Part shown: positions 52,101-59,633 of the stretch, in pieces
Numbering within the stretch: the first letter of the stretch is position 1
How the letters are laid out: each line of letters starts with the position of its first letter
From: Bordetella genomosp. 9
GTDB taxonomy: Bacteria > Pseudomonadota > Gammaproteobacteria > Burkholderiales > Burkholderiaceae_B
DNA length: 64,000 nucleotides
NCBI RefSeq assembly: GCF_002261425.1
Contig: NZ_NEVJ01000003.1
Span: 620,001 to 684,000 of the forward strand
Direction of reading: 5' to 3'
Position numbers and translations under genes: made by a program
The notes under the pieces: model-generated
The model's input: only the letters and a program-made list of their open reading frames with translations
Database searches by the model: none
What the model was told of the DNA's origin: nothing

Positions 52101-52279
52101 GCGATGGTCTCGGCCGAAGCGCCGGGATAGGAGGTGGTCACCTGGACGGTGGGCGGCACGATTTCCGGGTACTGCGCGACGGGCAGGACGAACAGCGCGC
52201 CCAGGCCCAGCAGGGTCAGGAAGCAGCTGACGACGGTCGCGAATCGCGGGCGGTCGATGAAGAAGTGTGCGATGCGCAT
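49109..52279 (-). CDS. RND efflux pump inner-membrane transporter (HAE1/MexB-AcrB type)
   Basis: A 1056-residue HAE1 transporter of normal length. It begins RIAHFFIDRPRFATVVSCFL; helix 4 contains VGIVVDDAIVVVENVERN, with the paired Asp of the proton relay; helix 10 contains GFVVLIGLAAKNAILIVEFA, with the conserved Lys. PEIVPPTVQVTTSYPGAS and SYPGA-type porter motifs are present. It uses proton motive force to export drugs or lipophilic compounds across both membranes together with the adaptor upstream (4 bp gap) and OprM. Substrate range unknown. Confidence 0.96.
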   Translation of the reverse strand: MRIAHFFIDRPRFATVVSCFLTLLGLGALFVLPVAQYPEIVPPTVQVTTSYPGASAETIARTVATPLEQQINGVEDMLYMSSQSTGDGKLTITVTFRIGTDLNVAQNLTQNRVQNALQRLPEDVQRLGVQVRKSTPSILMAVHIFSPDASRDTLYLSNYATLHVKDVLARIPGVGDAQFVGGREYAMRIWIDPDKAAANKLNASEILAALRQQNLQVSAGVLNQPPTPRPEAYQVNVEVLGRLATPEEFADIVIKSDSQGRVTRVRDIGRVEVGAADYGSTAFMDRSDAAAMLIYAQPGANSLDVEHRVLAAMQDLKKDFPQGVDYKIIYDPTIFIGKSVDEVVQTILEAIVLVVAVVFLFLQNWRATIVPVVAIPISLLGSFIVLYACGISLNNLSLFGLVLAVGIVVDDAIVVVENVERNIQAGMSPYQAAHRTMDEVGGALVSIALTLCAVFVPAAFLGGISGLFFRQFAITIAASTIISCVVSLTLSPALCAVLFKPHDAGHRSRNPVRRMLDAGFGRFNRGFDRLSMGYGSLTRRLARILGLVLVVYVGLIALTGVQFARTPTGFIPEQDQGYLITIVQLPPGASLDRTEKVVRQVIDIALATPGIEHAAPFVGLDATTNTVASNSGTVFTGLPSLYSHDIKGVNANTVLADLRKRLSVIKDAYVLTIPPPPVQGLGNSGGFKMMIEDRAGLGPQALVEASRKLVAAANQDPALSRVFTLYNAGSPSIFANVDRVKTEKVGLRPTDVFSTLQVYLGSQYVNDFNYLGRTYQVIAQADGEFRRNAQDITRLKARNDAGDMVPLGTVASIEDRTIPYRVPRFNLYPAAEVQGTAAPGVASGVALRRMEQLAREILPRGMDFEWTELAFQQQQTGTSTVLVFAAAALFCFLVLVAQYESWRLPLAIILIVPMCILASVTGLSFRGMPIDILAQIGFVVLIGLAAKNAILIVEFARQHQDEEGASAVDAAVHASRTRLRPILMTSLAFILGVAPLTLATGAGAEMRQSLGTAVFFGMLGVTVFGLLFTPAFYIFIRKFGRRKAAAPKETYTPASR

Positions 52280-52283
52280 GGCG

Positions 52284-53459
52284 TCAATCCTCGGTGCGGT
52301 CCGCGGTGGGCTCGATCGCCGCCGTCTTGGTGGCGACCTTGGCGCCCGGCGTCGCGTAGGGCAAGCCGCCGACGATCACCTGGTCGTCAGGCGCCAGCCC
52401 GCTTCTGATGACCCGCAGGCCGCTCCTGATATCGCCCACCTGCACGCCCTTGGGCGTGACGGTGCCGTCCTTGGCGACGACCAGCACGATGTGCCGGGAC
52501 TGGTCCGGCAGCACGGCCGCATCGGGCACCAGGAGCGCGGTCGTGGGCTGGTCCACCACCACGCGCACCCGGGCGAACTCGCCCGGCGTCAGGCGCAGGT
52601 TGGCGTTGGGCACCGTGGCCCGCGCGTGTATCGTCCCGCTGGCCCGGTCCAGCACATTGTTGATGAAGTCGAATTTGCCGACCCGCGAATACGCCTTGTC
52701 GCCGCCCAGCGCCAGTTCGATGGCGTCGGAGGCCTGGCCCGGATGGTCGGCGCGATAGCGCGACAGGCTCTGGTAGTCCGCTTCGCTCAGATCGAAGTTC
52801 AGATAGATGGGATCAAGCGAGACCAGCGTGGCCAGCAGCGTCGTCGGGCTGCTGGCGGCGCGGCTGCCCGCGACCAGGTTGCCGACCGAGACCAGGTGAT
52901 TGCTGATGCGGCCGGTAAAGGGCGCGGCGATGCGGCAACGGTCCAGGTCGAACTGGGCGTCGTCGACTTCCGCATTGGCGGCGGCGATGGCGGCCTGCGC
53001 GACTTGCCGGTCGGCGCGGCGCTGCTCGGAATTCTGGACCGTGCCCGCGGCGCCCTGCTCCAGCGCGACGGCGCGCCGCAACTCGCTGTCGGCCAACGCC
53101 AGCCGTGCCCGCGCGGTATCGAGCTGCGCCTTGGCGCGCGCCAGGCGGATCTCATAGGGCTTGGGGTCGATGGTGAACAGCAAGGCGCCTTTCTGCACGA
53201 CGTCGCCGTCGCGGAAGAAAATACCCGTCAACGTGCCGCCGACCTGCGGCCGCAATTCCAGCTGGTTCACCGCCGAGAACTGGCCCAGCGCGCCCATGCG
53301 GCTGTCCAGCTGCCGGACCAGCGGCGTCGCCACGGTCACTTCCGGCAAGGCGGCCGGCGCCGCCGCCACGGCCGGGGCGCCGGACCACAGATAGCTCGCA
53401 CCTGTGACCACAGCGACGGCCGCCACGGCGGCCAGGGTACCTACATAGAGCGTTTTCAC
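52284..53459 (-). CDS. RND efflux periplasmic adaptor (membrane fusion protein)
   Basis: A 391-residue adaptor of the MexA/AcrA-like HlyD family. The N-terminal signal/anchor is VGTLAAVAAVAVVTGASYLW. The lipoyl half RPQVGGTLTGIFFRDGDVVQ, the coiled-coil hairpin RAKAQLDTARARLALADSEL and RCRIAAPFTGRISNHLVSVG follow. The first codon is GTG at 53459 with AAGGA 8 bases upstream; no ATG competes. First gene of the efflux operon; two 20-bp operator-like repeats lie about 95-140 bp upstream. Confidence 0.93.
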   Translation of the reverse strand: MKTLYVGTLAAVAAVAVVTGASYLWSGAPAVAAAPAALPEVTVATPLVRQLDSRMGALGQFSAVNQLELRPQVGGTLTGIFFRDGDVVQKGALLFTIDPKPYEIRLARAKAQLDTARARLALADSELRRAVALEQGAAGTVQNSEQRRADRQVAQAAIAAANAEVDDAQFDLDRCRIAAPFTGRISNHLVSVGNLVAGSRAASSPTTLLATLVSLDPIYLNFDLSEADYQSLSRYRADHPGQASDAIELALGGDKAYSRVGKFDFINNVLDRASGTIHARATVPNANLRLTPGEFARVRVVVDQPTTALLVPDAAVLPDQSRHIVLVVAKDGTVTPKGVQVGDIRSGLRVIRSGLAPDDQVIVGGLPYATPGAKVATKTAAIEPTADRTED

Positions 53460-53797
53460 CGCGAAGTCCTTGATAGGCGGCGAAACCGGGTTCCAGCAGC
53501 CGGCCGCCGTGATTGATGTGGGGACATCGATAGCGGCAACGGCCTATATAGATGTCACTTGACATCCATAATACCTGACAGATGTCGTTTGACATCCATA
53601 TCCCTTGCAAGGAAGCGGACTTTTTGTGCAGTGCGATGGAGAAATGCAACAGCGCCCCGGGGCCCCGAGAGCCAGAGCCGCCTGGATCGGCAGGCCGCCG
53701 CGCCGGAGCGGCGCGCCACAGGGGAATGGTGCGATCGGGCGAAAGCCCAGGCGGGCACGGCCTTTGCGCAGGCCGGCTTGACTAGCTGGAATCCATC
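53460..53797. other. 338-bp divergent intergenic region (efflux operon / topoisomerase IB)
   Basis: The left 90 bp form the leader of the efflux operon. Positions 53551-53600 hold two operator-like repeats. From about 53640 to 53797 the sequence is GC-rich with a CGGGGCCCCG dyad near 53660; short open frames there lack any coding support. I see no regulator gene for the pump. Confidence 0.6.
53551..53600 (-). promoter_or_regulatory. Two 20-bp direct repeats, each palindromic: likely efflux-pump operator
   Basis: GATGTCACTTGACATCCATA (53551-53570) and GATGTCGTTTGACATCCATA (53581-53600) differ at two bases and start exactly 30 bp apart. Each is centred on a dyad, ATGTCA-CT-TGACAT or ATGTCG-TT-TGACAT. 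Spacing of about three helical turns favours cooperative binding of two dimers on one DNA face. The regulator is not encoded nearby. Confidence 0.75.
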
Positions 53798-55117
53798 ATG
53801 CCGACCGCACAGAAGACCGCCGCCCCCCCACCGGCCGTGAGCGCCGCCCGAGATCCCGATGCCGCCCCGCCCGGCGCCAGCCCCTGCTGCGAAGTGGCCG
53901 GCCTGGTCTACGTCGACGACCGCGGGCCCGGCATCACGCGCCGCATCTCCGGCGACGTCTACGAATACTACGACCCCAAGGGCAAGCGCATCCGTGACGC
54001 CGGGGTCATCGCGCGCATCAACGCGCTGGTGATCCCGCCGGCGTACACGGACGTCTGGATATGCCCGGATCCCGACGGCCACATCCAGGCCACGGGCCGC
54101 GACGCCCGCGGGCGCAAGCAGTACCGCTACCACCCGTCCTGGCACGCCGTGCGCGACGCCAACAAATACGAGCAGTTGACCGCCTTCGCCGCCGCCCTGC
54201 CCCGCATCCGCCGCAAGGTCGAACGCAACCTGCGCATGCCGGGCCTGACGCACGACAAGGTGGTCTCGGTCGTGGTGCGGCTGCTGGAAACCACCTTCAT
54301 ACGCATCGGCTCATCCACCTATGCGCGCACCAACGGTTCCTATGGCCTGACGACGCTGCGCCGCCGGCATACCACCATCGCCGGCCACCGCATCCGCTTC
54401 CGCTTCAAGGGCAAGAGCGGCGTGGAGCACGACGTGACGGTGCAGGACCGCCGGATCGCCGCGGTGGTGAAGCGCTGCATGGAAATCACGGGGCACGAAT
54501 TGTTCACCTATCGGGAAGCGGACGGCAAGGTGCGCACGGTGGATTCCGGCTGCGTCAACGATTACCTGCGCGAAGCGGGCCAGGCCGATTTCACCGCCAA
54601 GCACTACCGCACCTGGGCGGGGTCCGTGCTGGCGCTCGCCGAGCTCAGCAAACGGCCGTGGAAAACCCCGACCGAAGCCAAGCGCAATATGGTGGAAGTG
54701 GTCAAGGCGGTGGCCAAGCGGCTGGGCAATACGCCGACGGTCTGCCGGCAGTGCTACATCCACCCGCGCATCCTGGAAGCCTATCTGGCCGGTGAAATGC
54801 CGCGCTGCGGCGCCGCGCCGTCCACCCCGCGCGGCCTGAATGCCGATGAACGGCGGCTGCTGCATTTCCTGTCCGCGCCGCCGTCGCGGGCCGAACGCGT
54901 GGCCGGCGTGGCGGAAAAGCCCGAAATGCCACTGGACGAGCGGCCGGCCAGTTCGCCCGGGAAGGAAAAGCAGCTGCGCCAGAAGGATCGCGTCCAGGGG
55001 ATCGCGACGGCCAAGCCCGACGGGAAGCCCGGTACGGCAGGCCGCCGGGGCACCGCGCGTGGTGCGCGTGGTGCGCGTGCCGCCGGCAGCGGCACGGCGG
55101 CGCCCGCCGGCGCCTGA
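53798..55117 (+). CDS. DNA topoisomerase IB
   Basis: A 439-residue bacterial type IB topoisomerase, which relaxes supercoils through a 3'-phosphotyrosine link. Features are GPGITRRISGDVYEYYDPKG, VIPPAYTDVWICPDPDGHIQ, ARGRKQYRYHPSW, catalytic Arg in NGSYGLTTLRRRH, FRFKGKSGVEHDV, FTAKHYRTWAGSVLAL and the nucleophile Tyr in VCRQCYIHPRILEAYLAG. An N-terminal Ala/Pro-rich stretch and a C-terminal Ala/Arg/Gly tail (after about 370) are low-complexity. The stop codon lies inside a 13-bp tandem repeat array. Confidence 0.94.
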   Translation: MPTAQKTAAPPPAVSAARDPDAAPPGASPCCEVAGLVYVDDRGPGITRRISGDVYEYYDPKGKRIRDAGVIARINALVIPPAYTDVWICPDPDGHIQATGRDARGRKQYRYHPSWHAVRDANKYEQLTAFAAALPRIRRKVERNLRMPGLTHDKVVSVVVRLLETTFIRIGSSTYARTNGSYGLTTLRRRHTTIAGHRIRFRFKGKSGVEHDVTVQDRRIAAVVKRCMEITGHELFTYREADGKVRTVDSGCVNDYLREAGQADFTAKHYRTWAGSVLALAELSKRPWKTPTEAKRNMVEVVKAVAKRLGNTPTVCRQCYIHPRILEAYLAGEMPRCGAAPSTPRGLNADERRLLHFLSAPPSRAERVAGVAEKPEMPLDERPASSPGKEKQLRQKDRVQGIATAKPDGKPGTAGRRGTARGARGARAAGSGTAAPAGA

Positions 55118-55201
55118 TCAGGCCGCCTGATCAGGCCGCCTGCTTACGCCGCCCGATTCAGCCGCCCGATTCCGCCGCCTGCTCAGGCCGCCTGCGCGTG
55201 G
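55111..55201. repeat. 13-bp tandem repeat, about 7 copies, at convergent gene ends
   Basis: Seven imperfect 13-bp units start at 55111, 55124, 55137, 55150, 55163, 55176 and 55189, consensus CGCCTGATCAGGC; the first two are identical and the unit itself is nearly palindromic. The array contains the topoisomerase stop and the last codons and stop of the PfpI gene, so copy-number change would alter both protein ends. Confidence 0.8.
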
Positions 55202-55749
55202 GCGGACTTCGCCACCAGGGCGACGAATTCGCGGTTGAACGCCGGCAGGTCGTCCGGCTTGCGGCTGCTGACCCAGTTGCGGTCGACCATCACTTCCTTG
55301 TCCACCCAGGTCGCGCCCGCATTGCGCAGGTCATCCTGCAGGGATGGCCAACTGGTCAGCGTGCGGCCTTTCGCCAATCCGGCGGAGATCAGCAGCCAGG
55401 GCCCATGGCAGATCACGCCGATCGGCTTGCCCGCCGCATCCATGCGCCGCACGAAATCCTGCGCCTTGGGATGGCGGCGGATCTCGTCGGCGTTGACCAC
55501 CCCGCCGGGCAACATGACGGCATCGAACTTGTCCGGTTCGGCATCCACGTCGACGAAGGTCAGGTCCACCTTCACGGTGTCGCCCTTGTCGGTGTGCTTG
55601 AAGCCCTGGATCGGCTCCAGCGTGTTCGATACGATCACCGCCCGGCCGCCCGCGGCTGCGATCGCCTTGCAGGGTTCGATCAGCTCGGCCTGTTCGAAGC
55701 CGTCGACCGCCAGGATCGCCACGGATACATCCTTCAATTCCTCAGCCAT
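55183..55749 (-). CDS. DJ-1/PfpI family protein (YhbO/PfpI-type)
   Basis: A 188-residue PfpI-type protein. It opens MAEELKDVSVAILAVDGFEQ, with FDAVMLPGGVVNADEIRRHP and the nucleophile-elbow Cys in IGVICHGPWLLISAGLAKGR, the usual C-H pair. Relatives are general-stress glyoxalases/deglycases or chaperones. GGAG sits 8 bases before ATG 55749, which rules out the longer frame. The C-terminus (SAHAQAA) is coded by the 13-bp repeat array. Confidence 0.9.
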   Translation of the reverse strand: MAEELKDVSVAILAVDGFEQAELIEPCKAIAAAGGRAVIVSNTLEPIQGFKHTDKGDTVKVDLTFVDVDAEPDKFDAVMLPGGVVNADEIRRHPKAQDFVRRMDAAGKPIGVICHGPWLLISAGLAKGRTLTSWPSLQDDLRNAGATWVDKEVMVDRNWVSSRKPDDLPAFNREFVALVAKSAHAQAA

Positions 55750-55957
55750 TGCATACTCCATCGAGGTAAGGGTTACGAGCCACGCCGGCGTGGCCGGCGA
55801 TGCGCCGTCTCCAGCAAACCGGGTGCCGGCGGGCGCAGCTGACGACAGGCTGAAGCGCCTTCTCCATAATCCAGGCACAATCGCGATCGTACGGGCCGAG
55901 CCTCAGGCCGAACATCGAAAACGCCCGATGCATCGACAATCAAAACGGAGATATCCC

Positions 55958-56950
55958 ATGAAGACATACGCAACGCGCGTCCTGGCGTCGGCGGGACTCG
56001 CGGCGACGCTGCTCATCCAGGGTGCGCCGGCCATGGCGCAGGCCGGCGGCAACTACCCCAGCAAGCCCATCACCATCGTCATCCCCTACGCCCCCGGCGG
56101 CTTCGCCGATACGCGCATGCGGCTGATCGCCGCCAAGCTGGAACCGCGGCTCAAGCAGACGGTGATCGTGGAAAACCGGGCCGGCGCCGGCGGCGTGGTG
56201 GGCACGACCTTCATCGCGCGGGCCAATCCCGACGGCTACACCATCGGCGCCGGCAACCTGGCGCCGATGGCCGTCAATCCTTCCTTGATGCAGAGCATCC
56301 CCTACGATCCCGTCAAGGACCTGGCGCCCGTCATCCTGATCGAAAACAGCCCCCTGGTGCTCAGCGTCAACAACACCGTCAAGGCGAAGAACCTGCAGGA
56401 GCTGATCGCGCTGGCCAAGGCCGAACCGGGCAGGCTGACGTTTGGCTCGTCCGGTGTCGGCGGCGCCCACCATCTGTCCGGCGAGATGTTCGCCGAACAG
56501 GCGCACATCGAAATCACCCATGTGCCCTACAAGGGCGGCAACCTGGCGTCCACGGACCTGATGGGCGGGCACATCACCATGATGTTCGAAATGGGCTATG
56601 CCGCCCTGCCCGCGATCCAGGGCAACAAGGTGCGCCCCATCGCGGTCACCGCCGCCAAGCGGCTGGCGGTGCTGCCGGACGTGCCGACCATGGCGGAAGC
56701 CGGACTGCCGGGCTATGAATCCTACAACTGGCAGGGCATCGTGGCGCCGGCGGGCACGCCGCGTCCCATCATCGACCGACTGAACCAGGAACTGAACGCG
56801 GTGCTGAAGGATCCGGAAGTCGCCAAGTCCATCGTCGATACGGGCAGCCAGGCGGCGGGCGGCACGCCGGAAGCGTTCGCGGCCTTCATCCAATCCGAAA
56901 CCGCAAAATGGGCGCAGGTGATCAAGGAAGCCAGGATCGCGCCGCAATAA
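55958..56950 (+). CDS. Bug-family tripartite tricarboxylate transporter substrate-binding protein
   Basis: A 330-residue Bug receptor. The signal peptide ends GAPAMAQAGG; the mature protein has YPSKPITIVIPYAPGGFADT, VVENRAGAGG-type (actual VIVENRAGAGGVVGTTFIAR), FGSSGVGGAHHLSGEMFAEQ and PDVPTMAEAGLPGYESYNWQ. CGGAG precedes the ATG at 55958; a longer open frame from 55235 is antisense to the PfpI gene. It stands alone between a divergent PfpI gene and a convergent monooxygenase, with its own terminator; an orphan receptor for an unknown carboxylate. Confidence 0.93.
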   Translation: MKTYATRVLASAGLAATLLIQGAPAMAQAGGNYPSKPITIVIPYAPGGFADTRMRLIAAKLEPRLKQTVIVENRAGAGGVVGTTFIARANPDGYTIGAGNLAPMAVNPSLMQSIPYDPVKDLAPVILIENSPLVLSVNNTVKAKNLQELIALAKAEPGRLTFGSSGVGGAHHLSGEMFAEQAHIEITHVPYKGGNLASTDLMGGHITMMFEMGYAALPAIQGNKVRPIAVTAAKRLAVLPDVPTMAEAGLPGYESYNWQGIVAPAGTPRPIIDRLNQELNAVLKDPEVAKSIVDTGSQAAGGTPEAFAAFIQSETAKWAQVIKEARIAPQ

Positions 56951-56977
56951 GGCGCGTCGCCCTGGCGGCGCGCGAGC

Positions 56978-57011
56978 GGGCGGACGGGCCGGGCGGCCCG
57001 CCCGCCCTTTT
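56978..57011 (+). terminator. Rho-independent terminator after the Bug receptor gene
   Basis: GGGCGGACGGGCC (56978-56990) pairs with GGCCCGCCCGCCC (56995-57007) with one mismatch and a GGGC loop, followed by TTTT. It starts 28 bp after the stop codon. Confidence 0.8.
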
Positions 57012-57035
57012 CACAGGCGGCCCGGGACTTCCGGT

Positions 57036-58286
57036 TCAGGACTTCTCGTAGGCCAGGTAATCCATATGGATACCGATGTGGTCCGCGATGTACTTGGCGT
57101 CATGCCAGACGCCCCAGATGAACGACGACGACCGGTTCGTCTGGTTGGGCAGGCCCAGGAAATAAATCCCTTTCTCCATGGAAATGCCGCGCTTGTGGAT
57201 CGGGTAGCCCTTCTCGTCGAAGGTATCGATCTCCATCCACGAATAGTCCATCTTGAACCCCGTCGCCCAGACGATGCTCTTGATGCCCGCCTGCGCCAGG
57301 TTCAGCGCCAGGATGGGGTGGGTCAGGCATTCCGGGTCGTCCAGCAGCTTCCAGGCTTCCGGCTCCGGCGGCAGGTCCAGGCCGTTCTGCTCGATATAGG
57401 CATCGGCCTCGCGCAGCACCTCGAAATAGTCCGCGTCGCCTTGCGCGACGTTGGCGGCCAGGCCTTCCTCGAAGGTCAGGGTGCCGTTCTCATAGCCCTT
57501 GGTGATACCCACCAGCGTGATGCCGGCGTGCGCCAGGCGGCGGAAGTCCACAGTCTTGCCGCCTTCGTAGCCGCTGACGGCGAACGCCACGTGCTCGCGC
57601 TTCGGCTTTTTCTTGACCTCGTCCCACATGCCCAGGGCGCCCAGCCACCAGCAGTAATCGCGCTGGCGATACGAGCGCGGCGGCCGGTAATGCTCGCCCA
57701 CCGACAGGTAGACGGTGCGGCCGGCCTGCCGCAATTCCTCGGCGATCTGCGAGCCCGACGCGCCGGCGCCCACGACCAGCACGGCGCCTTCGGCCAGTTG
57801 GCCGGGATTCTTGTAGGCCGACGAATGCAGCTGCTGGATGCCGGCGCTGTCCGGGACGATCCTGGGATAGCTGGGAATCTGGAAGGCGCCCGTCGCCGCC
57901 ACCACGTGTTGGGCCTCGATCACGCCGGCGGAAGTCGTCACGGTGAAACCCGGCCGCTTCTCGTTGCGCGTGACCTTCAGCACCTCCACGCCGGTGCGGA
58001 CCGGCGCCTCTATCATCCGGGCGTAGTCCTCGAAGTACTGCGCCATGCGTTCCTTGGGCGGGAAGACGTCGGCCGCGACGTCACCGAACTTCAGGCCCGG
58101 GAAGCGGTCGTGCCAGGCCGGGCCATTGGCCACCAGCGAGTCCCAGCGCTCGGAACGCCAGCGCTCGGCAATACGCTTGCGTTCCAGCACGATGTGCGGA
58201 ATACCCATCCTGCCCAGGTGCTCGCTCATCGCGATGCCGGCCTGGCCGGCGCCGATCACCAGCGTATTGGTTTTTTCGACTGACAT
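57036..58286 (-). CDS. Flavin-dependent monooxygenase (FMO/YUCCA-like)
   Basis: A 416-residue FAD/NADPH monooxygenase of the flavin-containing monooxygenase group. FAD loop NTLVIGAGQAGIAMSEHLGR, then RWDSLVANGPAWHDRFPG. NADPH loop VLVVGAGASGSQIAEELRQA lies near residue 175. The late motif VWATGFKMDYSWM matches the FMO ATG motif. AAGGAA lies 9 bases before ATG 58286, which is preferred over 58301. It faces the Bug receptor gene across a terminator and is divergent from the ABC ATPase gene. Substrate unknown. Confidence 0.88.
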   Translation of the reverse strand: MSVEKTNTLVIGAGQAGIAMSEHLGRMGIPHIVLERKRIAERWRSERWDSLVANGPAWHDRFPGLKFGDVAADVFPPKERMAQYFEDYARMIEAPVRTGVEVLKVTRNEKRPGFTVTTSAGVIEAQHVVAATGAFQIPSYPRIVPDSAGIQQLHSSAYKNPGQLAEGAVLVVGAGASGSQIAEELRQAGRTVYLSVGEHYRPPRSYRQRDYCWWLGALGMWDEVKKKPKREHVAFAVSGYEGGKTVDFRRLAHAGITLVGITKGYENGTLTFEEGLAANVAQGDADYFEVLREADAYIEQNGLDLPPEPEAWKLLDDPECLTHPILALNLAQAGIKSIVWATGFKMDYSWMEIDTFDEKGYPIHKRGISMEKGIYFLGLPNQTNRSSSFIWGVWHDAKYIADHIGIHMDYLAYEKS

Positions 58287-58507
58287 TTGGAGTTCCTTCA
58301 CTCACTCATGGATGGCAGGCAGTGTGAGCCAGAACCCCAGGCTTGATAACTTCGATTTTCGGACGCCGGACTTAGGAAAAAGCAAATGGCAGGGGCAAGG
58401 GCCCGGCTTTCGTTTTTTCCGATGAACGGCCTCAGCATCCACAAAGGGCCGCCGCCCGGCCCTTCCCGTATTCTTTCCCCATCCATCGTGTCTAAATTGC
58501 CGCCGCC

Positions 58508-59629
58508 ATGCAGAACAGCCCCTCTCTTCCGGATCCCTCTTGCGCGGTCAGTCTGGAAGGAGTGGTAAAGAAATACCGCGACCAGACTGTGCTGCACGAC
58601 GTGTCGATCAAGATCCGGCGCGGCGAATTCCTGACCCTGCTCGGCCCGTCCGGCTGCGGCAAGACCACCTTGCTGAACCTGATCGCCGGCTTCGCCGACG
58701 CCGACAACGGCGAGATCTTCATCGACGGCCAGCTGGTCACCGACCTGCCGCCCTATCAGCGCGAGATCGGCATCGTCTTCCAGAACTACGCGCTGTTTCC
58801 GCACATGACGGTCGAGCGCAACATCGGCTATGGCCTGCGCATGCGGCGCGTGCCGTCCAAGGAAATCGCCGAGCGCGTCATGGAAGTCATGGCCCTGGTC
58901 AAGCTGGACGGCCTGGGCCAGCGCAGGCCGCGCGAACTGTCCGGCGGACAGCAGCAGCGCGTCGCCCTGGCGCGCGCCCTGGTGATCCGGCCCAAGGTCC
59001 TGCTGCTGGACGAACCGTTCTCGGCCCTGGACAAAAGCCTGCGCGGCGCCATGCAGGTCGAAATCCGCGACATACAGCGCCGGCTGGGCGTGACCACCGT
59101 CTTCGTCACGCACGACCAGGGCGAAGCCCTGAGCATGTCCGACCGCATCGCCGTCATGTCGGCCGGCGTCATCCGCCAGATCGCCAGCCCGGGCGAACTC
59201 TACCGCAATCCCCAGGATCCCTTCGTGGCGTCCTTCCTGGGCGACGTCAATATCCTGCCCGCCCATTACCACGGCGCGGATTCCGACGGCATCCACCTGC
59301 GCCTGGGCGCCGGCCTGATCCGCGTGCCGCGCGAACGCCTGGTCGGCGGCTCGCACGAAGGGCGCCGCCTGGACGTCTACGTGCGTCCCGAGCAGATCGC
59401 GCTGGAAAGCCTGCACGGCAATTCGGTGCTGAGCGGCACCGTCGTCAATCACGTCTTCCAGGGCGACCACATCGACTCTTATATCGACGTCGATATCCCC
59501 GTGGCCGGACGCCAGCGCGTCATGGTGCGCAGCGCCGGACTCGACGCCATGCAGCAGTGGCCGGTTGGCGCCGTGGCGGGACTGGTGCTGCCCGATGAAG
59601 GAATCAGCGTCTTCAATGCTTCCGCCTGA
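58508..59629 (+). CDS. ABC transporter ATP-binding protein (PotA/CysA-type)
   Basis: A 373-residue ABC ATPase. Walker A GPSGCGKTTLLNLIAG near residue 46, Q-loop FQNYALFPHMTVERNIGYGL, signature LSGGQQQRVALARAL, Walker B KVLLLDEPFSALDKSLRGAM, switch His in VFVTHDQGEALSMSDRI. The C-terminal TOBE-like domain (DVYVRPEQIALESLHGNSVL) is typical of spermidine/putrescine and iron(III) importers. It heads a plus-strand run of five genes. The matching permeases are on the opposite strand at 62880-64000. Confidence 0.95.
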   Translation: MQNSPSLPDPSCAVSLEGVVKKYRDQTVLHDVSIKIRRGEFLTLLGPSGCGKTTLLNLIAGFADADNGEIFIDGQLVTDLPPYQREIGIVFQNYALFPHMTVERNIGYGLRMRRVPSKEIAERVMEVMALVKLDGLGQRRPRELSGGQQQRVALARALVIRPKVLLLDEPFSALDKSLRGAMQVEIRDIQRRLGVTTVFVTHDQGEALSMSDRIAVMSAGVIRQIASPGELYRNPQDPFVASFLGDVNILPAHYHGADSDGIHLRLGAGLIRVPRERLVGGSHEGRRLDVYVRPEQIALESLHGNSVLSGTVVNHVFQGDHIDSYIDVDIPVAGRQRVMVRSAGLDAMQQWPVGAVAGLVLPDEGISVFNASA

Positions 59630-59633
59630 ACCC

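Noticed and set aside
48260..52408. 1382-codon plus-strand open frame
   Set aside because: It is antisense to the RND adaptor, pump and OprM genes, has a His/Arg/Gln-rich composition typical of GC-rich shadow frames and no domain.
53582..53785. 67-codon open frame before topoisomerase IB
   Set aside because: No ribosome-binding site or homology; it starts inside the operator repeat.
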